Shown here: one piece after another, positions 23,001 through 34,245 of the stretch
How positions within the stretch are numbered: the stretch's first letter is position 1
Layout of the letters: each line of letters opens with the position of its first letter
Assembly: GCF_000715075.1 (NCBI RefSeq)
Contig: NC_134101.1
Coordinates: 134,058,237 to 134,122,236 of the forward strand
From: Nicotiana tabacum
Taxonomy: Eukaryota; Streptophyta; Magnoliopsida; Solanales; Solanaceae
DNA length: 64,000 bases
Reading direction: 5' to 3'
Position numbers and translations under genes: made by a program
The notes under the pieces: generated by a model
Told to the model about the DNA's origin: nothing
Seen by the model: the letters and a program-made list of their open reading frames with translations, nothing else
The model's database searches: none

Positions 23001-23205
23001 GTTGTTTACTCAAAATTCCAATCCTAGTTCATTTCTTCAATTTTAAGCTTTCAAAATGAGAATTTCCATTTAGATTTGACTTCAAACTTCCTGAATTTTA
23101 ATTCTGACCATAAACACAAGTCAATATACCTGAGATGAAGCCGCTCATGGCCTCAAACTGCTGAATGACGCGTCGGAGCTCAAAACGACCGGTCGGGTCG
23201 TTACA
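20048..23205 (-). repeat. A2 5' LTR (3158 bp)
   Basis: On the minus strand it starts TGTAACGACCCG (high end 23205) and ends GGGTCGCGACA (low end 20048). It pairs with 12791-16274. Confidence 0.88.
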
Positions 23206-23340
23206 CTGCCATGACCAACGGAAAACATTCCGTCTTCATCAACGTTGTCACTATCAATCAAACTTCTTTTCCTATTGGAAAGTGAAGTAGAGAATTCCTC
23301 TATAACCTCTTTTATCTACTTAGGAAATGTTAAATGACAT
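23206..23340. other. Short unassigned spacer
   Basis: About 135 bp that matches none of the families recognised in this window; no convincing coding frame. Confidence 0.4.
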
Positions 23341-23475
23341 TCCCCGTGTGGTGTATTATGACTTATGTAAATCGTTGGTGTTGGGTTTCAGGTTAATCAG
23401 AATGAATTTGGAAGAACAGTCTGAGTGGAAAGCTTAAAATTTGAAAGGTTTGACCAAAATTTGACTTATGTGTAT
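23341..23475 (+). repeat. Orphan fragment of a family A LTR
   Basis: It matches 6018-6151 of the A1 LTR (CCCCGTGTGGTGTATTATGAC ... ACTTATGTGTAT) and breaks off sharply on both sides. No terminus or primer-binding site is attached. Confidence 0.8.
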
Positions 23476-24863
23476 GGTGTAGGTGGCTACCTAAGCATTA
23501 ATTGGAATTAATAAGCAAGAATCATTTGAGCATTTTCCTAATTCAACTACATGAGAGATCAGAACTTAAGTTTCTTCATTTGGACAAAAAGAGACTAATG
23601 CCCCAAGATCTAAAGAAAGAAACATTTTAGAAATTAGAAGCTAACTTTCATACTACACAAAGACTTTAGAATCAGAAACAATTTCGTTTTAAAATTTCAA
23701 GGGATTCAAGAAAAATTTCGTTCAACATATTTCACAGAAGCAGAAGCTTCATTTCGTTCAAATAATTCCAGGAACAGGTATGTTAAGGTCATCCCCTCTT
23801 TCTTTTGTCATGGTCTTAATTATACTGAAGAAACGAGCAAACGTGCAGTTTTCATAAATTACTCAATTCATAGAAATATTAGGGGTGTCTATATTTTTGA
23901 TTCCCCATGTGAATTATTACTATCTTCTGTTTTTGGGTATCTGAATAATATGCATTTGAAAAAGTTTAACCGGAAGGAATATTGAGATTATTTCGTATTT
24001 TTCATGCATTTCGCCCACTTATACATGTCCATTTACCCATGACTAGATGACGTTATATACACGCATATTTCAAAATATATGTATATGGAAGATGGTAAAA
24101 GGTTACGGTGTTATATACGCACCACCACCTGATTAGCTGGTATATGTTGATGATGTTACCCACATTGGCCGAGACGATATGATCGGATACCCTCAGAGGC
24201 TTGATGATATTATGTATACACATACCTATGCATGACACGATATTTATACGCACATGCATGACATTATAAATGTTTTAGAATTTACAAAGTTATTCAGATT
24301 TAATGATGTGTTTCTTTATTCCATGTTTCATCTATGTCTTTTACGTAATAATTTTAATGCCTTACATGCTCAGTACATTTTTCGTACTGATGCCCTATTT
24401 CATAGGGCCTTAGTTTCATGCTCGCAGGTGCGGGTAGGCAAGCTGACGGTCCCCCTTCTTAGGATCCCTGATTAGCGAGAGTTGGCCTGCTCCACTTGAT
24501 CCGGAGCTGCTTTTGATTTTGGATGATATGTTTATATATTTATATGGGTATGACGTGGCTCAGTATTGTCTTTGTACAGTTATGTTTCCATTAGAGATCT
24601 GTAGATAGTATGTCTACTTGGGTTGTATGTGGCCTTGTCGACTTTTAGTTTTGGATGTATAGTTATTTATAGCAGCCTTGCCGGCTTGCCCACTGTATTC
24701 GACATGTATACATACATATGCCTTATTGGCAGGTTTTCTTCTTGTATGTTATTTTCGTAATTCAACAGATGTTATTCAGTTTCATATCTTAGACGCATGC
24801 TTAGGGGTATTTGACAGGTAGGACTCAGGCACCCGTTGCGTCCCATCGGTTTGGGTCGTAACA
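23476..24863 (+). repeat. E1: family E LTR, 3' part, fused to chromovirus pol
   Basis: From about 23780 to the end it matches the complete E2 LTR (59800-60884): a conserved block near 24100-24240 (GTTATATACGCACCACCACC, CCTCAGAGGCTTGATGATAT) and the end GGTTTGGGTCGTAACA. The first ~300 bp are less clear. Instead of a primer-binding site it is followed at 24864 by integrase coding sequence in mid-frame. Confidence 0.72.
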
Positions 24864-26224
24864 GGATATGTGTGCCCAATGTAGATAGGCTTCGGGAGTT
24901 GATTATGGAGGAGGCCCATAGCTCGTGGTATTCTATCTATCCGGGTGTTGTGAAGATGTATCAGGATTTGAGACAGCACTATTGGTGGAGGAGAATAAAG
25001 AAGGATATTGTAGGACTTATAGCTCGGTGTCTCAATTGTCAGCAGGTGAAATATGAGCATTAGAGACTAGGTGGCTTGCTTCAGCGGTTAAATATTCCAA
25101 AGTGGAAGTGGGAGCGGATCACCATGGATTTCGTGGTTGGACTCCCACGGACTCTGAGGAATTTCGATGCCATTTGGGTGATTGTGGATCGGTTGACCAA
25201 GTCCATGCACTTCATTCTTGTATGTACTACCTATTCTTCAGAGTGGTTAGCTGGGATTTATATCCGAAAGATTGTTCGCATGTATAAGGTTCCAGTTTGC
25301 ATCATTTCAGATAGAGGCACTAAGTTCACTTTGTAGTTTTGGAGGGTCGTGTAGATAGAGTTGGGTACTCAGGTTGAGATGAGCACAACTTTTCATCCAC
25401 AGACGGACGGGCAGTCCGAGCGCACTATTCAGATATAGGAGGACGTGTTGCGCGCTTGTGTCATTGATTTTGGGGGTTCATGGGATCAATTTCTACTGCT
25501 CGAAGAGTTTGCATATAACAATAGTTGTCAGTCGAGTATTCAGATGTCTCCATATGAGGCTTTGTATGGGAGATGGTGTAGATCTCCAGTAGGATGGTTT
25601 GAGCCTAGCGAGGCCAAGCTTTTGGGTATTGACTTATTGCAGGATGCTTTGGACAAGGTGAGAGTGATTCAGGAGCGGCTCTATACAGCGCAATTGAGAC
25701 AGAAGAGTTATGCTGACAGGAAGGTTCGTGATGTGTCTTACATGGTTGGGGAGAAAGTTCTACTGAAGGTTTCACCCATGAAGGCTGTTATGAGATTTGG
25801 GAAGAAGGATAAATTGAGTCCCTGGTTCTTTGGGCCTATTCAGGTGATTTGGAGGATTGGGGAAGTGGCTTATTAGCTTGCTTTGCCACCCAGCTTGCCG
25901 AGTGTGCATCCAGTATTTCATGTTTTTATGCTCCGGAAGTATATTGGCGATTCGTCTCATGTTTTGGATTTCAGCACGGATCAGTTAGACGGTGATTTGA
26001 CTTATGATGTGGGGCCAGTGGCTATTTTGGAGTGTCGGGTTTGAAAGTTGAGATCAAAAGTTATAGCTTCAGTGAAAGTACAGAGAAGAGGTCGGTCCGT
26101 GGAGGAAGCAACCTGGGAGACCGAGCAGGAGATGCGGAGCTGATATCCTCACCTATTTCAGGCTTTAGGTATGTTTCTTGACTCGTTCAAGGACAAACAT
26201 TTGTTTAAAAGGGGGAAGATGTAA
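24864..26224 (+). pseudogene. C2: chromovirus integrase plus chromodomain relic
   Basis: It covers the zinc-binding HHCC domain (His at 24917, Cys at 25028 and 25037), the catalytic core (Asp in TMDFVVGLP near 25125, Asp in SDRGTKFT near 25310, Glu in DGQSER near 25415), the GPY/F-like region and chromodomain (26018-26160). The second zinc ligand, normally His six residues after the first, is Tyr (TAT, 24938-24940). In-frame stops occur at 25061, 25334, 25352, 25436, 25874 and 26042. Two (25334, 25352) are shared with C1 at 134 and 152; others are private. The upstream pol, gag and 5' LTR are absent, replaced by E1. Non-functional. Confidence 0.88.
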
Positions 26225-27495
26225 TGACTCGGCCGGTCGTTTCATGAGTTACAGTCACGTTCTCCCCATTTCTGCTTCTTTATATGTTGTTGAGCTGTAT
26301 TTAATTATATTGTTTCGGTTGATATGTGTTCGGAATGGTCATAGTTATGAAATGGGACACTTAGTCTCTTATTTGGAAGTTTAAGTTAGAAAAGTCAACC
26401 GAATATTGACTTACATGTAGAAGCTATCGGATGTGAATTCTCAGCATTCAGTTAGCTTCGTAAGATGAATTTGGACTAAAAAGCGTGTTTGGAATGTAAT
26501 TTTGAGGACTGTGGTAGATTTTGGCTTGAATTGACGAAATTGGAAATTTGGCATTTTTCGGTCGGTAGTGGAAATCTTGATATCGGGGTCGGAATAGAAT
26601 TCCGAAAATTGTAGTAGGTTCGTTGTGTCAATTGTGACGTATGTGCAAAATTTTAGGTCATTTGGTTGATGTTTGGTAGGTTTCTGGATTGGTTGCGGAA
26701 TTCAGAAGTTTGGAAATCCTTAGGCTTGAATCTGAGGGTGATTTGGTGTTTCGATGTTGTTTTGAGTATTCCGAGGGTTGGTATGAGTTTGAATGATGAT
26801 ATGTGACTTGTTCGTATTTTCGGTTAAGGTCTGGGGGACCTCGGGATGAATTCAGAAGGTTGTCGGAAACTTTGGTCTTGAAATTGAGCAGCTTCAACTA
26901 CTGTTCCTGTCATAACCGCACCTGCAGATTGGGGACCGTAGGTGCGAACCGCAGAAGCGGAAAGGAAACCGCAAAAGCAGCAATGATCATAGAAGCAGAG
27001 GTTTGGACTGCATCTGCGAGCCCGCAGGTGCGTGACCTGGGTCGTAGGTGCCGCGTCTGAGGAATTAATAAAAAACCGCAGATGCGGTTAAGTTGACCGC
27101 AGGTGCAGTCCGCAGAAGCGAGTATGATTATTACTCATTGAGTTGGAGTACTCACTTTACTCCCTGCACCTTGTGTGCAGATTCAGGTATTTATACACCC
27201 GGTGGTAGGTTTTGGTTAATCGGAGGCAGAGTCATCGGAGTTTAGCAAGGTAGCTGCCGGTGTTCGCAGCACTTCAGACTTTCAATTGTATTTATACCCT
27301 AATAGATGCTTGTGACTTGTGACACCCTGGTTAGGGCTGTGTCGGGTTCTATTTCCGCTACTTGTTACCATTAAATCATGTTTAGACTGCTTTTATATTG
27401 TTTAGTTATTTTAAAAAGTGAATTAGGTTTAATTGGTTGGCCTTGTCTTCACGAGAGGTGTCATCACGACCGGGTTCGGGGTTAGCGTCGTGACA
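26220..27495 (+). repeat. C2 3' LTR (1276 bp)
   Basis: TGTAATGACTCGG start and GCGTCGTGACA end, same length as 1020-2295 and clearly its duplicate. The right flank TAGAA continues into B2 coding sequence exactly as in C1. Confidence 0.88.
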
Positions 27496-28241
27496 TAGAA
27501 AGAGAAAAACATGAGGCTTTGAGTGAAGAAAAAGAAGAAAACTTTAGTGAGAGAAAAGAGGCTAAGGGTGAGGAAAAAGTTAGTCTTGAGATAAAAGCCA
27601 AAGAGAGTGAAAGTAAGAAAACATGTTCTTTACTTTCTAACCCGCTAAATCTTTCTTGTTATAGTTCTTATGTTTTTGTGCAGCCACATGTTGAAAGATC
27701 TTCTAAAAGGATAGGTGAGGCGCAACAGATGGTGGCAAAGGATCCAATTAGATTCCAACATGAATTTAGCAAAATCAATTTTTATTGGATGATGGATGAT
27801 AAAAGCTTGGTTAATTTCTTTATTGTTGAACCTTTTGACTCTTTTGATCCTTATTTACAGGTTTATAACATAGAGTTCCCTAAAGGTATTGCCAAGTTAG
27901 AGCTATTACATAAAAGAATAAATGGTGATGTTATTCCATTAGTAAATAAGTCCAAGTATGGTATCTATAATTGTTTTATTAACATTATTGGCCTTTCTAG
28001 AACACCTAAGGTATTTTTGAAGGTAATGAACTATACTCTTATTTCTTATGTTGGTGACTTTATAATTTTTGTGGATGATGATATTTTGATGCATATCAAG
28101 TCACTAACTGTAATATCTAAGTTCAAGTGCAAGAGTAATTTGTTTCCTTTTGAAATTGAGTATGGCACAAATGATTATATGTTCGAACTTGGTGGAAAGA
28201 GGCATGAAATTTATGAAAAGAAGCTTGGAAATAAGTTTTAA
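27496..28241 (+). pseudogene. B2: Ty3/gypsy pol relic with RT-like segment
   Basis: From 27519 the frame is open for 240 codons to a TAA at 28239. It has a Lys/Glu-rich linker (residues 1-35) and then the same RT-like stretch as B1 with FVDDD (about 28070-28085). Here the linker is in frame with the rest, unlike B1, so this is the better-preserved copy. Most of RT, RNase H and integrase are missing. A short frame, probably part of a polyprotein continuing after one stop into 28251-28952. Confidence 0.62.
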
Positions 28242-28250
28242 TGTGATAAA

Positions 28251-28952
28251 TTGCTAGAATATGAGTTTTGTTATGTGATAGGAAGTCATTCTTCTAGTCA
28301 TGTTGATTGTGAGCATGTAAAAGTATTTGATACTAGTAAAGAGGCTATGCATGATTATTGTGACGTTTCTGATCAAATACTCTTTCATGAGCTTATCTAT
28401 GACTCTTTCTATGACAGTCTGAGCAATTGTTTAGAATCCTTTGATGTTGAGAATACTATTTGGGAAAGTTATAATAATGAGCTTGAATCTGTTGAAACTT
28501 TTATTTTAGGAATTATGGGTTCTTCTAACCTTCTTGAGGATTTATGTGTTTCTTTGAATAGCTTATATGTAGAAGAATCAATGAAATTTGTAATTGATAC
28601 TTGGCTATATCATAAAAGTGTCTTATTTGATACTTGTGGTGGAGATACTTGTTATAAATGGATGCGTGATCAGTCTTTTGTAATTTCATTGTCATGCACA
28701 TTTTTTGACTACCTTAAGAGAGGTTTTTATGGGACAAATCTAAGTAGGCATAAAGTTTATTGGGATGATGATGTCCATATGCTTTATAAAGGAGTATTTA
28801 CACTTATTAGGATTAATTCGGTTAAGTGGACACATGATCACTATCTTGTTTTATTTTTACCATTTTTTCTAATTAGTAGATGCCATTTACTAGTGCCTAT
28901 CTTCGTTTTCTTGCAAGGTCGAAATTCGAGGACAAATTTTCTTCAAGAATAG
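28251..28952 (+). CDS. B2: uncharacterised 233-codon open frame
   Basis: Duplicate of the frame at 3053-3754, same length and no frameshift. Differences from that copy include Cys/Ser, Ile/Val, Cys/Arg, Phe/Val, Ile/Met, Pro/Leu, Leu/Ile and Trp/Ser. It is in frame with the upstream RT-like relic, with one TAA between. No recognised domain, no ATG at the head, and a hydrophobic segment near the C terminus. It ends at the B polypurine tract, so it is part of the element and not a host gene. Confidence 0.5.
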   Translation: MLEYEFCYVIGSHSSSHVDCEHVKVFDTSKEAMHDYCDVSDQILFHELIYDSFYDSLSNCLESFDVENTIWESYNNELESVETFILGIMGSSNLLEDLCVSLNSLYVEESMKFVIDTWLYHKSVLFDTCGGDTCYKWMRDQSFVISLSCTFFDYLKRGFYGTNLSRHKVYWDDDVHMLYKGVFTLIRINSVKWTHDHYLVLFLPFFLISRCHLLVPIFVFLQGRNSRTNFLQE

Positions 28953-28957
28953 GGGAA

Positions 28958-30133
28958 TGATAGCATCATAGAAAGCTCAAATCTATTCAAGGACAAAGAT
29001 AAAGATTTGGAATCTCCACGAGGGCCTTTAACAAGATCTCAAGATAAAACATTACAAAACAAGGTTATTGGACTTTAGGAGCGACCAAAGAATTTATTAG
29101 TTGGGAGGAAGAGCTTAAGGATAGAGGATATGATTTATCAAGGTGTTATAATTATTTATGGCCCAAATTCATGTCCAAGAAAAGGGGATTAGATCCTAAG
29201 AAACATCCTCTGAAGAAGGTCCAAATCAAGCCGTTGTTGGACGAATTTGGCATCTAAAATGTACAGCCCCTGAAGTCCTACATAAAGCCACGATTTTATA
29301 GCATAAAAAGGACTTACTTGATGTCCAAGAATGGTACAATAGTCGTGCTAGATGTTGAGTGCAAGTTCGTGCCAAGTTTCTTGCAAATTTCCTTCAAGAT
29401 TTTCAAGATTCTATCCAAGATTGGTTTGGGACTTATTTCCATATATTATGGGACTATATTTATTGATTTCCTAGTTAGTTAAGGTTATGTTTTCCTTTTC
29501 CTAATATTTTTGGAATTACTTTCAAAGAATGAATTGGTTTTTGCTTCCTAGTATTTTCCTTTTCCTAAGGTAGTTGGACTTGTTGTCCAAAGTAGTTTAG
29601 GACTTTATTTCCTTGTTTTTTTAGCGTTAGTTTCGGGACCCCCTCCTACCTATATAAGAGGTGTCTTCTTTGTTTTTAGAGATAGAGTATTCAGACTATT
29701 ACCAATAAAAATTGTGAGATTTTTCTTGCACTCTTGTGCGTGACTACTCTTGGATTTATTCTTCAACCTTCAAGACTCAACTTAAGGTGGTAAGATAAAT
29801 TCTTCGAAATCTTAGAACACTTCTAGGCATTCAAGAAAGGTGATAAATTTAGGCTTATTGTTGTTCTTGTTATTCTAAAGCGTCGGGTTTCACAATCTAT
29901 CTCTTATTTTTTAACCTCTACCAAAGGCGACTCAGTTCTTCGTTATCTAATTGTAGTTGCTAGGATTAACCTTCAAGAATAGACTTCTTGAATTCAAGAA
30001 AACTCTTTCTTAAATTCAATCTTTCTTTAATTTTTGCCTTTTTTGTTTCTTTATTTTCTTTAGCTTCCGCACGTTTCTTGATTTTTCTTGTTTTTCTGTA
30101 CTAAATCTTGAATCCCCTATCGTGTTGTTATCA
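28958..30133 (+). repeat. B2 LTR, full-length unit (1176 bp)
   Basis: TGATAGCATC start, GTTGTTATCA end, TATA at 29651-29658, AATAAA near 29704. It opens a four-unit array: AGAGC re-entry points at 29110, 30143, 41199 and 42233. Confidence 0.88.
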
Positions 30134-30135
30134 AG

Positions 30136-30147
30136 TGGTATCCGAGC
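30136..30147 (+). other. Primer-binding site remnant at first B2 array joint
   Basis: TGGTATCCGAGC, one mismatch from the initiator-Met type. It lies two nt after the LTR end and runs into LTR interior sequence. Confidence 0.8.
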
Positions 30148-31151
30148 TTAAGGATAGAGGATATCAGTTATCTAGGTGTTATAATTCTTTATGGCTCAAA
30201 TTCATGTCCAAGAAAAGGGGATTATATCCTAAGAAACATCCTCTGAAGAAGGTCCAAATCAGGCATCTATTGGACGAATTTGGCATCTAAAATGTGCAAC
30301 CCCTGAAGTCCTACATAAAGCCACAATTTTATAGCATAAAAAGGACTTACTTGATGTCCAAGAATGGTACAATAGTCATGCTAGATGTTGAGTGCAAGCT
30401 GGTGCCAAGTTGCTTTCAAATTTCCTTCAAGATTTTCAAGATTCTATCCAAGATTGATTTGGGACTTATTTTCATATATTATGGGACTATATTTATTGAT
30501 TTCCTAGTTAGTTAAGGTTATGTTTTCATTTTCCTAAGATTTTTGGAATTACTTTCCAAGAATGACTTGGTTTTTGCTTTCTAGTATTTTCCTTTTCCTA
30601 AGGTAGTTGGACTTGTTGTCCAAAGTAGTTTAGGACTTTATTTTCTCGTTTTTTAGCCTTAATTTCGTGACCCCCTCCTACCTATATAAGGGGTGTATTC
30701 TTTGTTTTTAGAGATAGATTATTCAAACTATTTTCAATAAAAACTGTGAGATTTTTCTTGCACTCTTGTGTGTTGCTACACTTGGATTTTTTCTTCAACC
30801 TTCAAGACTCAACTTAAGGTGGTAAGATGAATTCTTCGAAATCTTAGATCACTTCTAGGTATTCAAGAAAGGTGATAAGTTTAGGCTTATTGTTGTTCTT
30901 GTTATTCTAAAGGGTCGGGTTTCACAATCTATCTCTTATTTTTTAACCTCTACCAAAGGCGACCCAGTTCTTCGTTAGCTAATTGTCGTTGTTAGGATTA
31001 GCCTTCAAGAATAGACTTCTTGAATTCTAGAAAACTCTTTCTTGAATTCAATCTATCTTTAATTTTTGCCTTTTTAGTTTCTTTATTTTCTTTAGCTTCC
31101 GCACGTTTCTTGATTTTTCTTGTTTTTCTTTACTAACTCCCAAATCCCTTA
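30143..31151 (+). repeat. B2 second tandem LTR unit, left part, interrupted by A3
   Basis: Repeats 29110-30118 at a 1033-bp period with TATA at 30683-30690. It breaks at CCTTA (31147-31151) and resumes at 41171 after element A3. Confidence 0.88.
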
Positions 31152-34100
31152 TGTAACGACCCGACCGGTCGCTTTGAGCTTTTACATTTTCGCCCGCCAG
31201 TTTTCGCGCATGACTTGCCCCGTATGGTGTATTATGACTTATGTAAATCGTTGGTATTGGATTTCAGGTTAATCAGAATGAATTTGGAAGAACAGTCTCA
31301 GTTGAGAGCATAAAATTTGAAAGGTTTGACCAAAATTTGACTTATGTGTATTTGATCTCGGATGGGAATTTTTATTATTTGGTTAGCTCCTTTAGGTGAT
31401 TTGGGACTTAGGAGCGTGATCGGAAGGCAATTTTGAAGTTCGTGGAAGGCTTAGGCTTGGATTGGCAAAATTGAGATTTCGGCGATTTCCGATTGATAGG
31501 TGAGATTTTGATTTAAGGCCGGAATGAAATTCCGAGAGTTGCAGTAGCTTCTTTGTATCATTTGGGATGTGTGTGCAAAATTTCAGGTCATTCGGACGAG
31601 ATTTGATAGACTTTTTGAGCGAAAGCATAATTTAAGATTTCTTGGAGTTCTTAGGCTTGAATCCCATGTTAAATTGGTGATTTGATATTGTTGTGAGCAT
31701 TCCGAAGTTTTGAGCAAGTTTGAACGATGTCATGGGATGTGTTGGTACAATTGGTTTGAAGTTCCGGGAGTTCCGGGTAGGTTCCGGGATGTTTTAGTGC
31801 GAAAATCATGGTCGTAGCAGGTCCAGAAGGGTTGCAAGCCCCGGAACTCACCCACGCGGTCCTCACAAAAATAAGTGCGCCCACGGTGAGTGCTGTGCGA
31901 ACCGCACAAAAGTGGGCACGGCCGCGGTAGGTGTCGGGCGGACCGCACAAAAGCGAGCGCGGCCGCGGTGAAGAACCTTCCCGCTGGTCCAACTTCGGAA
32001 GCTCATGTCTTTTGATCTACAAGGAATTTTGAGGTGATTTAAAAACGAAAGTTGTAGTACTTCATGTCTAGTTTCCAGAAATATAAAGATATCAGAATTT
32101 AGATATATTAAGAGAAAGTTATGGCCAAAATAATACAGTTGTCACTGTAGAGGAAGGCCTGTGCGGCTGCGGTTGTTTTTGCGCGGCCGCACTGGCTTGT
32201 GCGGACCGCGGAAGCTGAAATCTGAAGGGTACTCTATAAATATGAGGTTTTGGGTTTTATTTGATATTTTGACCTAGAGCGCTCGGATTGTGGCGATTTT
32301 TCGAAGGTTTTTCAAGAAATTCATCGGGTAAGTGATTCTAACTCAGATTTTGGCTAGAGTACATGAATCTATCATTGAATTCATCATTTAATTCGTGTTT
32401 TGGGATGGAATTTGGGAAGAAATTGTAAAATCTTTCAAAAATGTAAAATGATGATTTGAATGACCAAATGGTATCGGAATTGGATAATTTTCATATGGTT
32501 AGACTCGTGAAAGTATAAGGATTCTAATTTTGTGAATTTTATCAAATTCCGAGATGTGGGCCCGAGAGTCGGGTTTGACCAATTTCGGGAATTTTGTGGT
32601 AATTGATTATTTTCGAGTGGATTTTGTTCCCTTAGCACGTTTTGATGGTTTTGTATTGATTTCGGCTAGATTTGGACCATTCGGAGGCCGATTCGAGGGG
32701 CAAAGACATCTCAAGCTAGAGGATTAGCCGGTTCGAGGTGTGTAATGATTGTAAATGATGTCCTGAGGGTTTGAAACCCTGGATTTGCACATCGTAGTGC
32801 TATATTAAGGTGAGACACACGTTGGGTGATGAGCGTGGGGTCTTTTACTACCGGGGATGATGACTTGGTCCGTCCCGATTGATGATTGTACCACGTATTT
32901 GACTGAAATTCATTTTTTATCATCATGATTTAGGCTGATTGCCATATTTGGGCTTCGTGCCAACTGTTTGAACCCTTCGGGGATTTTTATTACAGTTTCC
33001 TCACTGCTTGACTTATTATTTGAACTCAGTCCTGTTGATATCTAATATTTTACAAACTCAACCTTTTTTACTCTAATTTGAAACTTAAATGATATTTTTA
33101 CATCATGTTTTGGGTTGAGAACTACTGTTTTACTAATGCCCAAGGGGCTTGTGATGATTTTTGGACTGAGTGAGGCCGAGGGCCATATGTAAGGATATGC
33201 TGAGTGATATGAGGCCGAGGGCCTGAGATACTTTATATGCCACGAGATGGCTTGAGTGATGTGAGGCCCAGTGCCGAGTGACGTGAGTCTGAGTGCCGAG
33301 TGATGATCCCACGAGGTGGCTTGATATAGCGCTTGGGCCGTAAGGGGCCCCTCCGGAGTATACACACCCATAGTGAGTGCGGGTACCCATTGTTTTGAGT
33401 GATTGATACTATGCTCGAGGGGCTGATATGAGTGTTTGTGAGGTATCCCGAGGGGCTGATACTATTCTGAGAGTGAGCCCGAGGGGCTGTTACTGTTCTG
33501 ATATTGAGCCCGAGGGGCTGTTACTGTTCTGATATTGAGCCCAAGGGGCTGATTCTGTTGATATTATGCACGAGGAGTGGTTTGTTGTACATGTTTTGCC
33601 CGAGGGGCTGTTTACATTTCTATCATTTTTGTTACTCACTTGTAATCTACTTGCTTTACTTGTTGGAAAACGGGATTTTCACTTGATTTCCCACTACTTT
33701 ACTGTTTAAAGTGATTTTACTGCTTCAGTATGGAATGCCTTGTGTTTTTACGTGATTTCTTGCCTTCAGTCTTTATTTATTATTATTACTCACTGAGTCG
33801 GAGTACTCGCATTACTCCCTGCACCGTGTGTGCAGATTCAGTGATAGCAGAGTCCGCACCTGAGCGCTAATTCCTTCTAGGCTAGGCAGTGATTTGGAGT
33901 TACGAGGTAGTTGTTGACGTCTGCAGCCCATTGTCTCTCTTATCCTCTATCATTTATGTTTTCTTCAGACTGTTGTATCAGATTCCGTACTTTATAGACA
34001 TATAGCATATTCTGTAGTAGCTCATGACTTGTGACACCCCAGTTTGGGCTGTGTCGGGATGGTTTCCACTGTTGTTATCGTTAAAGTTTCACAATTTATG

Positions 34101-34230
34101 AATATTATATTATATGTTATTACTGTTTATGATGATTAATTGTTTAAAAGAGGTGTTCCATTTTGGTCTGGCTAGCCTTGTCTTCACGAGAGGCTCCATC
34201 ACGATCGGGTTTGAGGATTGGGTCGTGACA
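31152..34230 (+). repeat. A3 5' LTR (3079 bp)
   Basis: TGTAACGACCCG ... GGGTCGTGACA. TATA at 32235-32242 and the GCCCGAGGGGCTG array at 33413-33610. It has a private ~20-bp tandem duplication near 33270-33300 (repeated GAGTGCCGAGTGA) that is absent from the 3' LTR and from A1. Confidence 0.92.
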
Positions 34231-34233
34231 AGT

Positions 34234-34245
34234 TGGTATCAGAAC
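34234..34245 (+). other. Primer-binding site of A3
   Basis: TGGTATCAGAAC, one mismatch from the initiator-Met type, three nt after the LTR. Confidence 0.88.

Larger units (their letters stand above)
12791..23205 (-). mobile_element. A2: inverted LARD-like element of a sister subfamily
   Basis: Read on the minus strand it has a 5' LTR (23205-20048), primer-binding site (20044-20033), inner region, polypurine tract (16290-16275) and 3' LTR (16274-12791, missing its last ~25 bp). Both LTRs align along their length apart from a ~340-bp extra stretch in the 3' LTR. The first part of the inner region matches family A (for example 18960-20040 against 9030-9980). The LTR body and most of the 3' inner region differ from A1/A3, although the LTR start (TGTAACGACCCGACCGGTCG) is the same. 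No pol motifs are seen. Confidence 0.82.
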
